DNA of 64,000 bases from Acanthosepion lycidas (Eukaryota > Mollusca > Cephalopoda > Sepiida > Sepiidae), in assembly GCA_963932145.1 (NCBI GenBank), contig OZ010573.1, forward strand, positions 88,662,163 through 88,726,162. Reading direction: 5' to 3'. The translations under genes and the position numbers were made by a program. A model generated the notes under the pieces. The model ran no database searches. It saw nothing but the letters and a program-made list of their open reading frames with translations, and had not been told where the DNA came from. Numbering within the stretch: the stretch's first letter is position 1; each line of letters opens with the position of its first letter. Positions 46,234 through 56,821 of the stretch are shown here, piece by piece.

Positions 46234-46335
46234 TTAGGTTGGTGCAAAAATAATGACGTAATAATGTCGTTTTTTGACGTATTTTTTAACGTCAAAAAAC
46301 GACATTATTACGTCATTATTTTTGCACCAACCTAA
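46234..46335. mobile_element. mariner-derived palindromic MITE, 102 bp
   Basis: TTAGGTTGGTGCAAAAATAA / TTATTTTTGCACCAACCTAA, almost perfectly self-complementary (arms of about 48 bp, ACGTAATAATGTCG / CGACATTATTACGT), flanked by TA. Confidence 0.95.
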
Positions 46336-47189
46336 TATAAAGTAAAACGGTGTGTAAATGCATATATACTTTTATGAGCGTCTGCTATTACGAGATATTT
46401 AGTTCAGAAAAAGAATAGCCCATACTTAGCAAGCACTTCATTTTATATTCAAGTAGAGCTATATAAGAATACAATATGCATTTTCAATAGAGAAGAGAAT
46501 TACTGCTTTGAGGGTATTGTTACTGTACTATATATTGTCTTTAAAAATAAAAGTTTTAAATCCATGTTAAAAAAACAACAACAAAAAAAAAAAAAAAAAA
46601 AAAAAGACCAGGGTATTGATTAGTTTATATGTATACGGATTAACGCAATATCAAATGAAACGGGGCTTTAAATCGATAAACACAGACGATTAAAAGTTTG
46701 TTTAGATGAAGTTTACAACCTGCTTAGAAAAGAAGATTGCAGAATAGGATTATCTGGCATGTCTTTTGGCTCCGTTAAGAAGTTGAGTTTTAAATATGCA
46801 TTTGTTTTTAATTCCGAAGACAAAAATAGTCCGTTATTTTTTTTAAAAAGCGATCTGAGATTAAATATTAGCTGAAGGCAAGGGTTGTGATTAGACCTAC
46901 AGTCTGTTACGATACTGAAGGATTTAATAAACTGAATAATGGCTAAATATGAAATTAAATCTTATAGGTATTCAAATTAATGCGACAGTTATTAAAGACC
47001 TTTTGCAAATTCATTTCCTTAAGTGATTTCCATCCTCACCGAGTTCAGCATTCACGTTCCTGGTGATAGATTAACCTAAGATTATTAATAACGAATTTTA
47101 CCAGTCTCGACTCCGAAAAGCAATTAAATAGATTACCGCTCTTAACACGAAAAACTGTTAAAAAATTAGTCCAGTAAGAGAAAAAGGAA
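46336..47189. other. gene-free stretch with poly-A
   Basis: A-rich tract at about 46568-46605; no coding feature recognised. Confidence 0.45.
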
Positions 47190-47540
47190 AAAAACAAACT
47201 CGGTAGAAATAAAGAAGTCTACTGAAATGTTATGTAATATTAATCCTCCTATATGTTAGTAAAAGATAGACAACCTCTGCACAGATGAAGAAGGGACTTG
47301 AAGCAACAGCAATGTGGCTCTAGAGAAAGATTCTGAGAATACCATGAATTGAAGAGATGGACAGAAGAAAGCACCCCATAATCTACCTGGCGAGGTTGAG
47401 TGAATGGTCTGGGGAAAGGACAAACTCACCAGCGCCGACTGAACACCAGCGACGACTGAACACCAGCGACTGGGCGCAGGGACATCACAGAACTTAAGAA
47501 AACGAATCGACGCACCCGTAAAAACAGTAACAAAAGGCTA
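47190..47540 (+). pseudogene. LINE ORF2 C-terminal fragment
   Basis: LKCYVILILLYVSK, TSAQMKKGLEATAMWL and RKILRIP match the same C-terminal block as the other fragments. It ends just before the 5S-derived SINE, with a short 15-bp duplication (ACTGAACACCAGCGAC). Confidence 0.55.
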
Positions 47541-47562
47541 TACTTCCAGTAACTTATTTTTG

Positions 47563-47885
47563 GCTTACGATCATATCACGTCGGAACAACGGTTTTCGTC
47601 CGATCACCGAGGGTAAGTAGCGTTGGACCAGCTCACTACCTAAATAGGTGACCACTTGGAAGGACCAGGTGCTATAAGCTTAGATGCGCAAGAGCCGAAT
47701 TCGAATTCCAGTCGAGTTCCTTACAACCACTTACGCGCAAATAACTTGGGAATGGTATGTATCCATCTCTTCGCCTCACCAGCTATGACTTAAATCGTGT
47801 AGACTTGGGCGTCTAGCCTTGATTAGCAACCAATCTACCACGAAAAGTAACGGCACCATTGTGTGTGAATTATTGTGCCAGTCAG
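47563..47885 (+). repeat. SINE with full-length 5S rRNA-derived head
   Basis: 47563-47681 is 119 bp, the length of 5S rRNA, and follows it from GCTTACGATCATATCACG through GGTTTTCGTCCGATCACCGA and TAAATAGGTGACCACTTGG to ACCAGGTGCTATAAGCTT. A shortened tRNA-like part (CGAATTCGAATTCCAGTCGA as B box) follows. A central domain then begins at about 47745 (GGTATGTATCCATCTCTTCG), shared with the SINE at 19330-19620. Internal 5S boxes would have driven pol III transcription. Confidence 0.75.
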
Positions 47886-48099
47886 TCTAATTGTTTCTGT
47901 ACCGTGTCCCCTAAGGATGATGGCGATCATGGATGTCCTTCCTATCTCTCGTAGCTAGTAGTAAATATTGTATTTCTGTTATTTTCCCCAAACCCTGTCG
48001 CACCATCCATTTACTCATGTTCAGTAAGTATATTATACGTTTTATCCACTGCCTCATTTGCTTTCAATCTATCCGGTGAGTATCAGATTTTCTAAGCCC

Positions 48100-48600
48100 T
48101 CTTTCCTCATTATGAGCCCAAGAAACCTCAACCGTCTCTTCCTGATGTTAAATTAAGTTTCCATTTTGTTTCCATTTTCCCTAAAACTTCGTCGTTGCTC
48201 ACATATTAGGTCTGTGGTATCCTCAGCATCCTTCTGTAGAACCACATTCTCTTGATTTAAGTCTCTTCCTTATCTTTGAGGAGATTGTCCAGAACTCACT
48301 GCCATATAAGAGGACATATAACACATAACAGATTATTACTCTTTTCCTTGTTTCTAGCGATGTTGATTTGCTATTTTTAGTGCACTGCTTAGCTTTTGAA
48401 ATGCGTCTTAAGTTATTCCAATACACCTTCGGATTTCAGTGTCATAGTTTCCGTCCTCTGTTAAAACACTTCCCAGATATTTAAATTTCTACACCAGATT
48501 CGGTGACTCCAATGTTTCTGCTTATCTTTTTTGCTAACAACCATGCATTTTGTCTTCTTGTAGTTGATGTTTAATTCTTTCTTCTTGCTTTCCTGTAGGA
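48100..48600 (-). pseudogene. LINE ORF2 C-terminal fragment
   Basis: Minus strand: NLRRISKAKQCTKNSKSTSL, then ETRKRVIICYVLYVLLYGSE, FWTISSKIRKRLKSRE. This is the best-preserved piece of the C-terminal block (typical form RVLxCYVxxxLLYGSECWTIS). More decayed pieces upstream include KLLQESKKKELNIN-like text. No RT catalytic motif. Confidence 0.65.
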
Positions 48601-49051
48601 GTTTTTTTTTCTAGTTTTCTTTCTGTGTCTGCTATAAACACTGTGTATCGAAAAGAGACATGATCGTCTATCCGTGTGGCACTTTAGGGACGGGGAAGAT
48701 ATTCATGTTAGTTATTTCATGGATTTCCCTCCATGAAGCAATTACGACATTGGCATTTATAGTTATAGATTTTTCAATCAAAATTGTCTGCTAAAGAACT
48801 TAAAAAAGAATTCGAATACAAGTAGTAGACATTTTAAAAGATAGTTGTTGAAAATTTATTAAACCGACCAAAAACGGAACGAAAATTTATGAGGTTTGCT
48901 CAATTTTTAAGTTTTTAGTAAAGTTATTGAACCGGTAGTTGTATGCAGCCCATCAAATATACTGTTTAAAAGAGGAAAATATTTTTAAATGGCACGGTCT
49001 TCAGGTCGGAGGAACTCATGACTTTCCATAATTTGAGGTTTTTCGAAATAT
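48601..49051. other. gene-free stretch
   Basis: No recognisable gene. Confidence 0.4.
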
Positions 49052-49851
49052 AGGGTGTTTCAAAAAGAATACGCCAAAATCATTGCGCTATTTTTTCAGG
49101 TCTATAGCATTGTAGTGGACTCAATCAGTGGTTATTTGATAGAGTACTTCTCAAATTTTGATTGGGTGTCGGTTTCACCGCTGTCGTTAGTATAACTTCT
49201 GGTTCAGCTGAATTGTGGGAAGATCAATCAAAATCGCAACTCCTCAGCAGAAGGCATTTGTTTTTGTTACAATGGCATTTGTTTTTGCAACAATGGCATT
49301 TGTTTTCGCGAACTCAAGCACGCAAAAACAGTGCTTGAGTTCGTGAAAACAAATGCTATTGTCACAATGCAGGCAGATTCGAATGACTTCATTTTTCAGC
49401 AACATGGAGCACCACCCCATTGGCATCTCGGGTTTAGAGCTCATCTGAATGAAAACGTGCCTCAGCGATGGATTGGGAGGAGAGGTGCTAAAGACCTTGC
49501 ACTCTATGCTTGGCCTGCCAGATCCCCGGACCTCGCTGTGTGTGACTTTTTCTTGTGGGGGTATGTTAAAGACCAAGTTTATGTTCCAGCACTTCCAGCA
49601 AGTATCGATGACTTGAAAGATCGAATAACAGCTGCAATCAACACGGTGGACCGTGACATGCTCAGGCGTGTTTGGGAGGAATTCTCATATCGGCATGATG
49701 TTGTCTGCGCTGCCGGTGGTGGCCACTTATAAAACATGAAATGAAACTTGAATGTATATACAACACATGTGATCATGCTAGAGATTTGTAATTTTTTTTC
49801 GTTATTGACACATCACGTGATGATTTTGGCGTATTCTTTTTGAAACACCCT
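49052..49851 (+). mobile_element. mariner-like transposon, internally deleted
   Basis: Ends AGGGTGTTTCAAAAAGAATA (left) and TATTCTTTTTGAAACACCCT (right) are perfect 20-bp inverted repeats, each flanked by TA. At 800 bp it keeps the C-terminal part of a transposase and has lost the N-terminal half. A triplicated GGCATTTGTTTTTG phrase and a hairpin occupy the junction (49243-49373). Confidence 0.88.
49331..49729 (+). pseudogene. mariner-like transposase, C-terminal half
   Basis: 133-residue frame: ADSNDFIFQQHGAPPHWHLG, then NVPQRWIGRRGAKDLALYAW, PARSPDLAVCDFFLWGYVKD, then DDLKDRITAAINTVDRDMLR to the end. Relatives have QQDGAPPH: here the catalytic Asp is His (QQHGAPPH). SPDLAVCDFFLWGY holds the third catalytic Asp. 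The first Asp region is deleted. The start codon is not the natural one; the frame begins within the hairpin at the deletion junction. Confidence 0.8.
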
Positions 49852-50700
49852 GTATAATGGAGGTGCATCGTGTTGTTTTTTCCACGGTTTCGAATTTAAA
49901 TATTTCCTTCTCTTAACGTGAGAGCGATCAGTTTGAGTTGATATTTAAAACTCTGAGGTTGGGAGAGAATAGACAGTTTCATGCCTTTGTCAAGGGCAGT
50001 TGTGCGAAAGTGTATTCACTAGTGAACGAGAATTAAAACTCGGTTTATTTTATTCTCTTTTCTGTGTCGATATCCCTTGAACTACTTGCACGGCCCGTAA
50101 GATGTTACTGCATCTTAAATATAAATGACTTTTCTGTTACGCAGACATAAATCTCTTCAAATGTATTCAATGATTAATCACCATTCATTATCCATCTCTT
50201 TATCATTAATACAATTATCGATAAATTACACCCGCAAACTGTCTAGACACTTTTAGAGTGACGATCTCTGATGACATTCCATATGTTATTAGGCTTATAT
50301 GAATATAGTAACAAGCCGACGATACGCTTAACGACACATTCACTCATTACAAAACCAATTTCCTATATTGACACAGGTTGCCTTAATACGCATTAATGTT
50401 TTCATTTTTCCGTAGTAATAAAAAGCAAATTATAGTGACAAATTTATTCTTATTAAATTATTTAATTTACATCAGATAACAAAAAAATGGTGACTTAATT
50501 TTCTGGTTGGAAAGTGCATCCCAAACAATTAGAAGAATATTTCGTCAATGCATACATATTGTTGCAACAAAGTGTTGCAATGTTTCAAAGCTAATTCTAA
50601 GAGTAAGAACTGAGACTTTCAAAATCTATCTGTATTCTTCTTGATTAAATGACCTACTGATATATAATACATTATCGACGTTTCATTATCATTGAAGACA
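49852..50700. other. gene-free stretch
   Basis: No gene or element recognised. Confidence 0.4.
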
Positions 50701-50711
50701 AAATTTAAAAC

Positions 50712-50838
50712 CACACATCACACACACACACACACTATCTATCTACTAATCTAATTTTTGTATGAATGATTCATTGTAATATGAATTGAACTGCACCACA
50801 CACACTACCACATACACACACGTGCGCGCGCTAACACG

Positions 50839-50905
<67 letters not shown>
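50712..50905. repeat. (CA)n and (AT)n microsatellites
   Basis: Scattered CA runs, CGCGCG and a TA array at about 50861-50904. Confidence 0.9.
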
Positions 50906-50906
<1 letters not shown>

Positions 50907-51072
50907 CATTTCAACACATGCAAGGCAAAAGTTAAAGTTCTCAGAATATATCTGTAAAGAAGACAAATTAAATAAAAGAGACAATCAGAAAATAGTAATT
51001 AGCCTCCTCAATGCAAGTGTTGATAAATAAAAGCGAAATGTTATGTAATTACATGAGATTCAAAAATGTGAA

Positions 51073-51075
<3 letters not shown>

Positions 51076-51108
<33 letters not shown>
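51076..51108. repeat. (AT)n microsatellite
   Basis: TA run ending at a mariner terminus. Confidence 0.95.
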
Positions 51109-51114
<6 letters not shown>

Positions 51115-52330
51115 ACCAAAAAAGTTCTGTCCGTTTTTTTAATAGTCCTTGAATGAAGTTGAAATATATACGAAATGCGTGTAGCAATTGTTTTCGAATT
51201 CGAACAGCCGGAAGTAGGAACATCAGACGTTATAAAAAAAAAACACTCGTACCGTGCCCGGCCATCAGTTATAAGCCGGACAGCTGTGAGAAGGATGGAA
51301 GTGTCTAGAGATCTCTTTCTGGGGTGTTTGCTTTACGACTTCAAGTCGTCGCATATGTCAAGCGTTTGGGAATAGTGCTGTGGAGGAACGTACTGCAAGG
51401 CGTTGGTTTCGAAAATTCAAGTCGGGAGATTTGCCTCTCCATGATGAGCCTCGCAGTGGACGACCACAGGTCTTGAATGACGGAGTCATGAAGGCGGCCA
51501 TTGAAGAGGACAGTAGTCTAACGTGTGATGAACTTGCAAGACAGTTCAACGTTTCCGATGAAACAGAATTCACCTGCACCGCCTAGGTAAAACGTACAAA
51601 CTGAGCTCCCCAAGGGACAACGAGTGGCATCCTGCGTATCGCTGCTTTCTCGCCACCGTACCGCATCCTTATTCAGTCGAGTGCTTACCAGTTATGAAAA
51701 GTAGGTTCTGTATGAAACTCCCAAGGGTTCCAGACATTGGTTGTCTCCTCAGGATGCTGTCCCTCACACCGCAAGACCGCCTATGCACCCACGCAAGATT
51801 ATGCTTTGTGTCTAGTGGACAGGTCGTCAAGTCATTCATAAAAAATTGCTACCAACGGGCCAAACTGTCACTGGAGACCTATACTCGCAGCAGTTGAAAC
51901 GTGTGCAACAGGCATTGCGCCAGGAGCCAGCACTGGTGAATCGCAAAGGTGTGCTTTTCCTCCATGACAACGCCAGGCCGCATGTCGCGCGAGTGGTCAG
52001 GCATACCATACAGCAACTTGGATGGGAGACTTTGTGCCATCCACCTTATTCACCTGACCTTGCGCCATCCGATTACCACCTCTTCCACTCTCTAGATAAT
52101 AATCTTCGTGGGAAATCCTTCACCAATGAAGTAGACTTGCGGAAAGTCCTCATGGACTTCTTTGCGCCCCCCCCCCGAGTTTTACCGCAAGGGCATTGAA
52201 CAGCTGGAGGCACGTTGGCAGAAGATGCTGGATGCCGATGGCGATTACTTCGAAGACTAAATATAAGTTACACATACTGAGAAGCGTTTTCTTTTTCCCT
52301 TTAAAAAGGACAGAACTTTTTTGGCTACCT

Positions 52331-52331
<1 letters not shown>
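51109..52331 (+). mobile_element. full-length mariner, inactive
   Basis: Ends AAGGTAACCAAAAAAGTTCT and AGAACTTTTTTGGCTACCTT are inverted repeats with one mismatch, both sides in (AT)n. 1.22 kb. The transposase is present end to end but broken. Confidence 0.9.
51380..52258 (+). pseudogene. mariner transposase, frameshifted
   Basis: ERTARRWFRKFKSGDLPLHD, EPRSGRP and AIEEDSSLTCDELARQFNVS form the N-terminal helix-turn-helix region (51380-51586). The first catalytic region is destroyed: where DEKW is expected the frame reads YEK-stop (about 51692). YETPKGS follows. The second Asp lies in GVLFLHDNARPHVARVVRHT and the third in HPPYSPDLAPSDYHLFHSLD (51846-52199). A C-run at 52168-52177 shifts the frame before FYRKGIEQLEARWQKMLDAD and a natural stop at about 52258. 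An additional 5' segment at 51175-51375 matches no clear part of the family. Inactive. Confidence 0.88.
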
Positions 52332-52404
<73 letters not shown>

Positions 52405-52410
52405 TGTGTT
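52332..52410. repeat. (AT)n(GT)n microsatellite
   Basis: TA run directly after the mariner, then GT run. Confidence 0.95.
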
Positions 52411-52797
52411 TCATTGAATAATATATACATATTAAGTATATTTATTTTATACCAGCCCTTTCCAGTTCTTTGATGTTAAGATGAAATTAACGAAAAAAAT
52501 CAACTCCAAATTCTCGAGGTCCTGTATATGAAAAGCCGCCAATCCACAAATTTGATTACGAATGTAGCAGCAGCGTGTTCAAGTGCATATAACAAAGATT
52601 TAATGATATTTTGCATGTTACCAATTTACGGTTAGCTCCATTATACTGAGCGCTTTTGTTTCAAAATTTCCCATAGCTTCAACGAATAAATTAAAAATTT
52701 TGAATAATTATAACAGAGGCCGTTCAAGCCTGTTTTTTTTTTTTGTTGTTTTTTTTTTATTCAACATCACCATGAAAAGCTGATTTTGTCACAGTTA
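52411..52797. other. gene-free stretch
   Basis: T-rich; nothing recognised. Confidence 0.4.
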
Positions 52798-52897
52798 TTA
52801 GGTTGGTGCAAAAATAATGACGTAATAATGTCGTTATTTGACGTTAAAATACGTCGAAAAACGACATTATTACGTCATTATTTTTGCATCAACCTAA
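52798..52897. mobile_element. mariner-derived palindromic MITE, 100 bp
   Basis: TTAGGTTGGTGCAAAAATAA at the left and TTATTTTTGCATCAACCTAA at the right, same inner arms as 46234-46335, flanked by TA. Confidence 0.94.
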
Positions 52898-53110
52898 TAA
52901 AATAAGTTTGCTTTTGTAATTTAACCCTGAGAATGATCTTGGAGGAGACGGAAAGAACTTGGGTAGAAAAAAATCTAAGGCACCTTCCTTGCGGAGTTGC
53001 GTCTTATCCTCTAAAAAGTGGTTAGAGAACTGGAAAGGATCATTTTAGAAATACATAGACATAATATGTCTATATTATTCAATGAAACATGTTTGAATCA
53101 AAATATGCTG

Positions 53111-53113
<3 letters not shown>

Positions 53114-53158
<45 letters not shown>

Positions 53159-53170
53159 TATATATATACA
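53114..53170. repeat. (AT)n microsatellite
   Basis: TA run with one GATA interruption. Confidence 0.95.
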
Positions 53171-53179
53171 TAAAGTAAA

Positions 53180-53789
53180 AAAAACAATCGGATTCCCATG
53201 GTTTTTAACCACAATCAGTATTCCCACACACTTATTCACAATTTAAAAAAGGATTACAAGAACCTCCAGTTAGACAAAAAGATCAAAGACATTTTCGATA
53301 AACCACCCATAAATGCAAAGAAACAATTACCTAACCTATCAGCTATCCTCACCTCTACCAAATATCTAAACAAAACAAACCAATCAGGAAATTACAAATG
53401 TAACAAACATCGTTGCTTAGTTTGCAAACACTTAATAATAGATAACTTATTTTCTGTACCCAACACCAATATCAAGATACACCCTCCTCACCTGTGATAG
53501 CCATAACATAATCTACTATTTATTCTGCACCATATGTCCTAATAGTGGATATATTGGTGAATCTGGAAATAATTTTAGATGTCGCTTCAACAATCATAAA
53601 CAAATCATACGTCAAAACAATCCTTATTCCCCCCATAGCTAAACACTTTAATCAATCAGGACACTCATTAGAAAACTCTAAATGTTTATTGATAGATTCT
53701 GATTTCAGTTCCACATACACACGCAGAAAAAAAGAAAAATACTGGAATTTAAAAATTAAATACATATAAACTAGGGTTAAATAAAGACT
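53180..53789 (+). pseudogene. Penelope-like element C-terminal fragment (GIY-YIG), left of LINE insertion
   Basis: 53198-53497 reads FNHNQYSHTLIHNLKKDYKN, later PNLSAILTSTKYLNKTNQSG and YKCNKHRCLVCKHL (a CxxxxCxxC cluster). After a frameshift, IIYYLFCTICPNSGYIGESG is followed by RFNNHKQIIRQ (GIY-YIG endonuclease start). In a further frame come IAKHFNQSGHSLENSKCLLI and SDFSSTYTRRKKEKYWNLKI. This is the typical end of a Penelope-like ORF. No RT is upstream, so the copy is 5'-truncated. It is interrupted at 53790 by the LINE and resumes at 60113 (GLNKDLGIL-like reading across the join). Confidence 0.7.
53772..53789. repeat. target-site duplication, left copy (18 bp)
   Basis: TAGGGTTAAATAAAGACT, identical to 60113-60130. 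It brackets the LINE exactly and lies within Penelope-like coding sequence. Confidence 0.9.
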
Positions 53790-54481
53790 GGTATTTATTG
53801 GTACAAAAAGTACAAATTGTGGCACGAGGCCAATAAAGGGGAGGGGTAGAGGCTGGTCAAAACTAACTATCTTATACCTAGCTAATCAGATTCGCGACCC
53901 ATTCGTACATTACATTTTACACATTCACCAAAAGAACTCGTCCATCACCAAACAATCCTTCAACCACCATAATACCACGTGCTCTCAAGGGAGACCTACC
54001 AAAATCACGCCCCATAACATGAAAATTCTAATGATGATATATATATATATATATACAATTCTAATAATGATAAAATGAGAGGGGAGGGAAATGAACCCAA
54101 TAGTAAACTTAAAATAAACACAAATACAAACTAAACATAATTGATGTTAGTAGGGACCGTCCAACCCATAAAACAGAGAGGCCGCTGTATTCTGCCCAGG
54201 GGACAAAATCAAGAGACGCTCTCGCTAAGGGAGTGGGAAAAAGTATAAAATATTAGGCTGGAATGGGAAAATATAAAACTGACCCAGTCGAGATGAAAAT
54301 GGGGCGGGGGTCAAAACAAACTGGGGATGATGGGAATCTCGACTTGGATCATAACCAAAGATCGGCCGGGATGCAGGCCAGGAACAACACTTACTCACAT
54401 TAACTAGGTACACTGAAGCTTGTCTAACCTAACCAAGGGGAGGGTTCCACAGGAAGCCACCCCGATGTGCAAAAGGTTGAC
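53790..54481 (-). other. LINE 3' UTR
   Basis: Non-coding region between the end of ORF2 and the 3' terminus. It shares CTTATACCTAGCTAATCAG and CCCAGTCGAGATGAAAA phrases with the old copy at 7080-7800, which proves the two are one family. It contains a short (AT)n (54035-54056). Confidence 0.75.
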
Positions 54482-55572
54482 CTAGAAGAGAAAATCAAGG
54501 CTAGCCCCGTTCACACGAAGCAAGCTCGCTTCTATTACCCACCTTTCGCTAAAGACTGTCGAATGCAATCGTTTTCTATCCGATCTAATCTTCATCTTGA
54601 GCTGATGCTCAAAGAATCGAATCAGATCCGAATGAGAAAGACGATTGCCTCGCAAGACTTCCTCCTTTCGCGTCGTCCAAATCACCATTCGAGCCGTGGC
54701 CATCAGCGTCAGAAACACCATCCGTTTCATCCCGGAATACGGGGGCGACACATTGTCACACGCGTATGCGCGATCAATGGACACAAGCTGTTCGGGAGCG
54801 AGACGAGCCGTCAGCTCGCCGACATGTCCCATAAGGGGCGGACCTGGGGGCAATGGTAGAAGGCATGCGCAACCGTTTCTTCTAAGCCAAGGCCACACCG
54901 TTCACATCGTTGAGGGGCAGCCGATTCCGAGCCAATCGCCAGCTAAGCGAAAACTCAGGGTTACTGAGGTAATCCACCGCTGGCGCCCAAGAACAGTAGG
55001 AGTAATACTCCTCCTCCGACAAGCCGAGCGTATCTCGTAGGAGATCCTTCGCAGGCCTCTCCACTAATTCACGATAGAAGACCTTCCTAGGCAGAGAAAG
55101 GTCACTGGACCGGGGAACAGCCCTCAAGGCCGACCGACACTCGCGAAGGAAAACCGATTGATCCCGGGGTTTACGACCGCGCTCAACCCGCGAGATGGGG
55201 GGACTGATGGTAAGGCCAGGGAACGCGTCCCTAACAATCCCCTCCAGAATCGGATCTCCTCCAGTCAATGCACGGCGTAGGAAAGCCAACATAGAGACAC
55301 GGACGTTTAGTGCAGACTCGTCTGTCGACCCGATTCCCGCGTCCCCTCCATAAAATGGAGGATAGCGATTGCTCGAGCGCCTTCTTGTGAGTCTTACAGA
55401 GAGGAAGTACGGACAATCGATAAAGAATCAGGGGGGAAATGTATGTAGCACACACCTCCGCCCTGCCCTTAACGGACAACCTCCGTCGATTCCAAGTCTG
55501 ACCGGCGGAATCGACCTTTGCTCGTACTTCAGACCAATTCTTCTCCAGCTGGAGGTCAGGCCCAAACCACAC
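54482..55572 (-). pseudogene. LINE ORF2 C-terminal region
   Basis: Three overlapping frames together form the part after RT: 55572-55231 (DLQLEKNWSEVRAKVDSAGQ, LSVKGRAEVCATYISPLILY), 55292-54882 (FLRRALTGGDPILEGIVRDA, YLSNPEFSLSWRLARNRLPL, NDVNGVAL) and 54898-54482 (broken CGLGLEETVAH-like cysteine/histidine region ending LLRVNGASLDFLF). The WRLARNRLPLN-x-C pattern is the zf-RVT-like tail of LINE proteins. Frameshifts near 55280 and 54890 separate the pieces. Confidence 0.75.
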
Positions 55573-55626
55573 TCCAAGAATGCGGACAGGACCGTCTGTC
55601 CAACCGAAGCGGCTCGGAAGAGCGAC

Positions 55627-56490
55627 TCACTTCCAGGCACCTAACTGCAAGCCGGACGACTTGTCGCGGTTTATTTTGGCCCCTGTCACCTTCTCGTGCC
55701 GATCAAGCGCCTTCTGTACCACCTCAATGTCGTTGCGGGACGACACGAAAGCAGATACGTCATCGGCGTACGCGGAAACCCTGGCTCGACACCCTCCAGG
55801 AACGGCAATTCCACGTAGGGCCGGACTGCCGGTCTCGTCCTTCAGCCGGCGAAGGAGAGGCTCCAACGCCAAAGCATAAAGGAGAGGCGACAGCGGACAA
55901 CCCTGACGAACCGACCTAGACAGCACGAACGCGTCCGACAGCCTTCCGTTCACCTGTACCACCGCACTGGGGGAGCGATACAGGAGGCTAATCCAGCGGC
56001 AGAAGTTGGGTGCGAATCCATCGGCCTGCAGGACAGCTGCAAGGTAGCGATGGTCGACCCTATCAAATGCCTTAGACTGATCCAAATTGATCAGCGCGGC
56101 TTCTTTGTCGTCTTTTACACCCTCTATGATCGTGCGGATCAGATGCAGGTTGCTCTGAATTGTTCGGCCCCTCACAGAACAAGTCTGCTCAGGTCCCAAC
56201 AGAGACTCGGCAACTGACTGCAAACGCTCCTGCAGGATCTTGGCCATAATCTTTAACTCTGTGTTTAGCAGAGTTATGGGCCTGTAATCATCTAGGTTCC
56301 CCCCACCACCTTTGCCCTTTTTCAACAGAGTGATCACACCCCTGGTGATCCGGTTGGGGATGGACCCCGACCGAAACCAGTTGTTGAACACTGCAGTCAA
56401 AATTGGAACAAAGATGTGCGACAGCCTCAAGTACAATTCATAGGGCAAACCATCCAGACCGGACGATTTGCCTCTGCCGACCTTCTTCAA
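55627..56490 (-). pseudogene. LINE ORF2 reverse transcriptase domain
   Basis: 287-residue frame holding the RT core in order: KSSGLDGLPYELYLRL (residues 8-23), NLDDYRPITLLNTELKIMAK (65-84), first catalytic Asp in INLDQSKAFDRVDH (D137 region), RQGCPLSPLLYALALEP (195-211) and the catalytic YADD at 241-244. All catalytic residues are intact. The frame is split from upstream sequence by an indel near 56515 and from downstream by one near 55620. It copies LINE RNA at the target site by target-primed reverse transcription (family knowledge). Confidence 0.88.
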
Positions 56491-56771
56491 AACCGCGTAG
56501 ACATCGCCCTCCGTAATCTCTCCCTCGGCGAAAGCCGAGGAAAGTCAGCCAAATAGCTACGAAACTCCTCCTCACGGAGACCAGGCTCCTTGGTAAACCG
56601 GTTCTCGAAATGGCGCCGAAACGCTCCGCCTATGTCGTCAGTGGCCCGAAGAGTACGCCCCTCCATGTAACGATCGCCACCTCGACGGACCTCTTCACTG
56701 CGCAGATATGCGCCCAAGTTCACGGCTTCGGAAGACATCTTGCTTAACTTATGTCTAATTACCTGACCCAT
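56487..56771 (-). pseudogene. LINE ORF2 linker before RT
   Basis: 94 residues: RHKLSKMSSEAVNLGAYLRS, then GAFRRHFENRFTKEPGLREE. It joins the endonuclease and RT frames. The same segment survives in the old copy at 8943-8581. Its last residues (RRAMSTRF) are a frameshift product. Confidence 0.75.
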
Positions 56772-56821
56772 GTACCGCTCGCTATTCGATCGATCCAGGG
56801 CCTCCTTAGCTAAGGCTATCT

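Noticed and set aside
47563..47681. Functional 5S rRNA gene
   Set aside because: Several substitutions in conserved positions, a single copy, no terminator T-run directly after it, and continuation into SINE sequence.
54467..55919. Plus-strand open frames of 90-135 codons
   Set aside because: They lie antisense to the LINE ORF2 frames and reflect its higher GC content; no family motif is seen.
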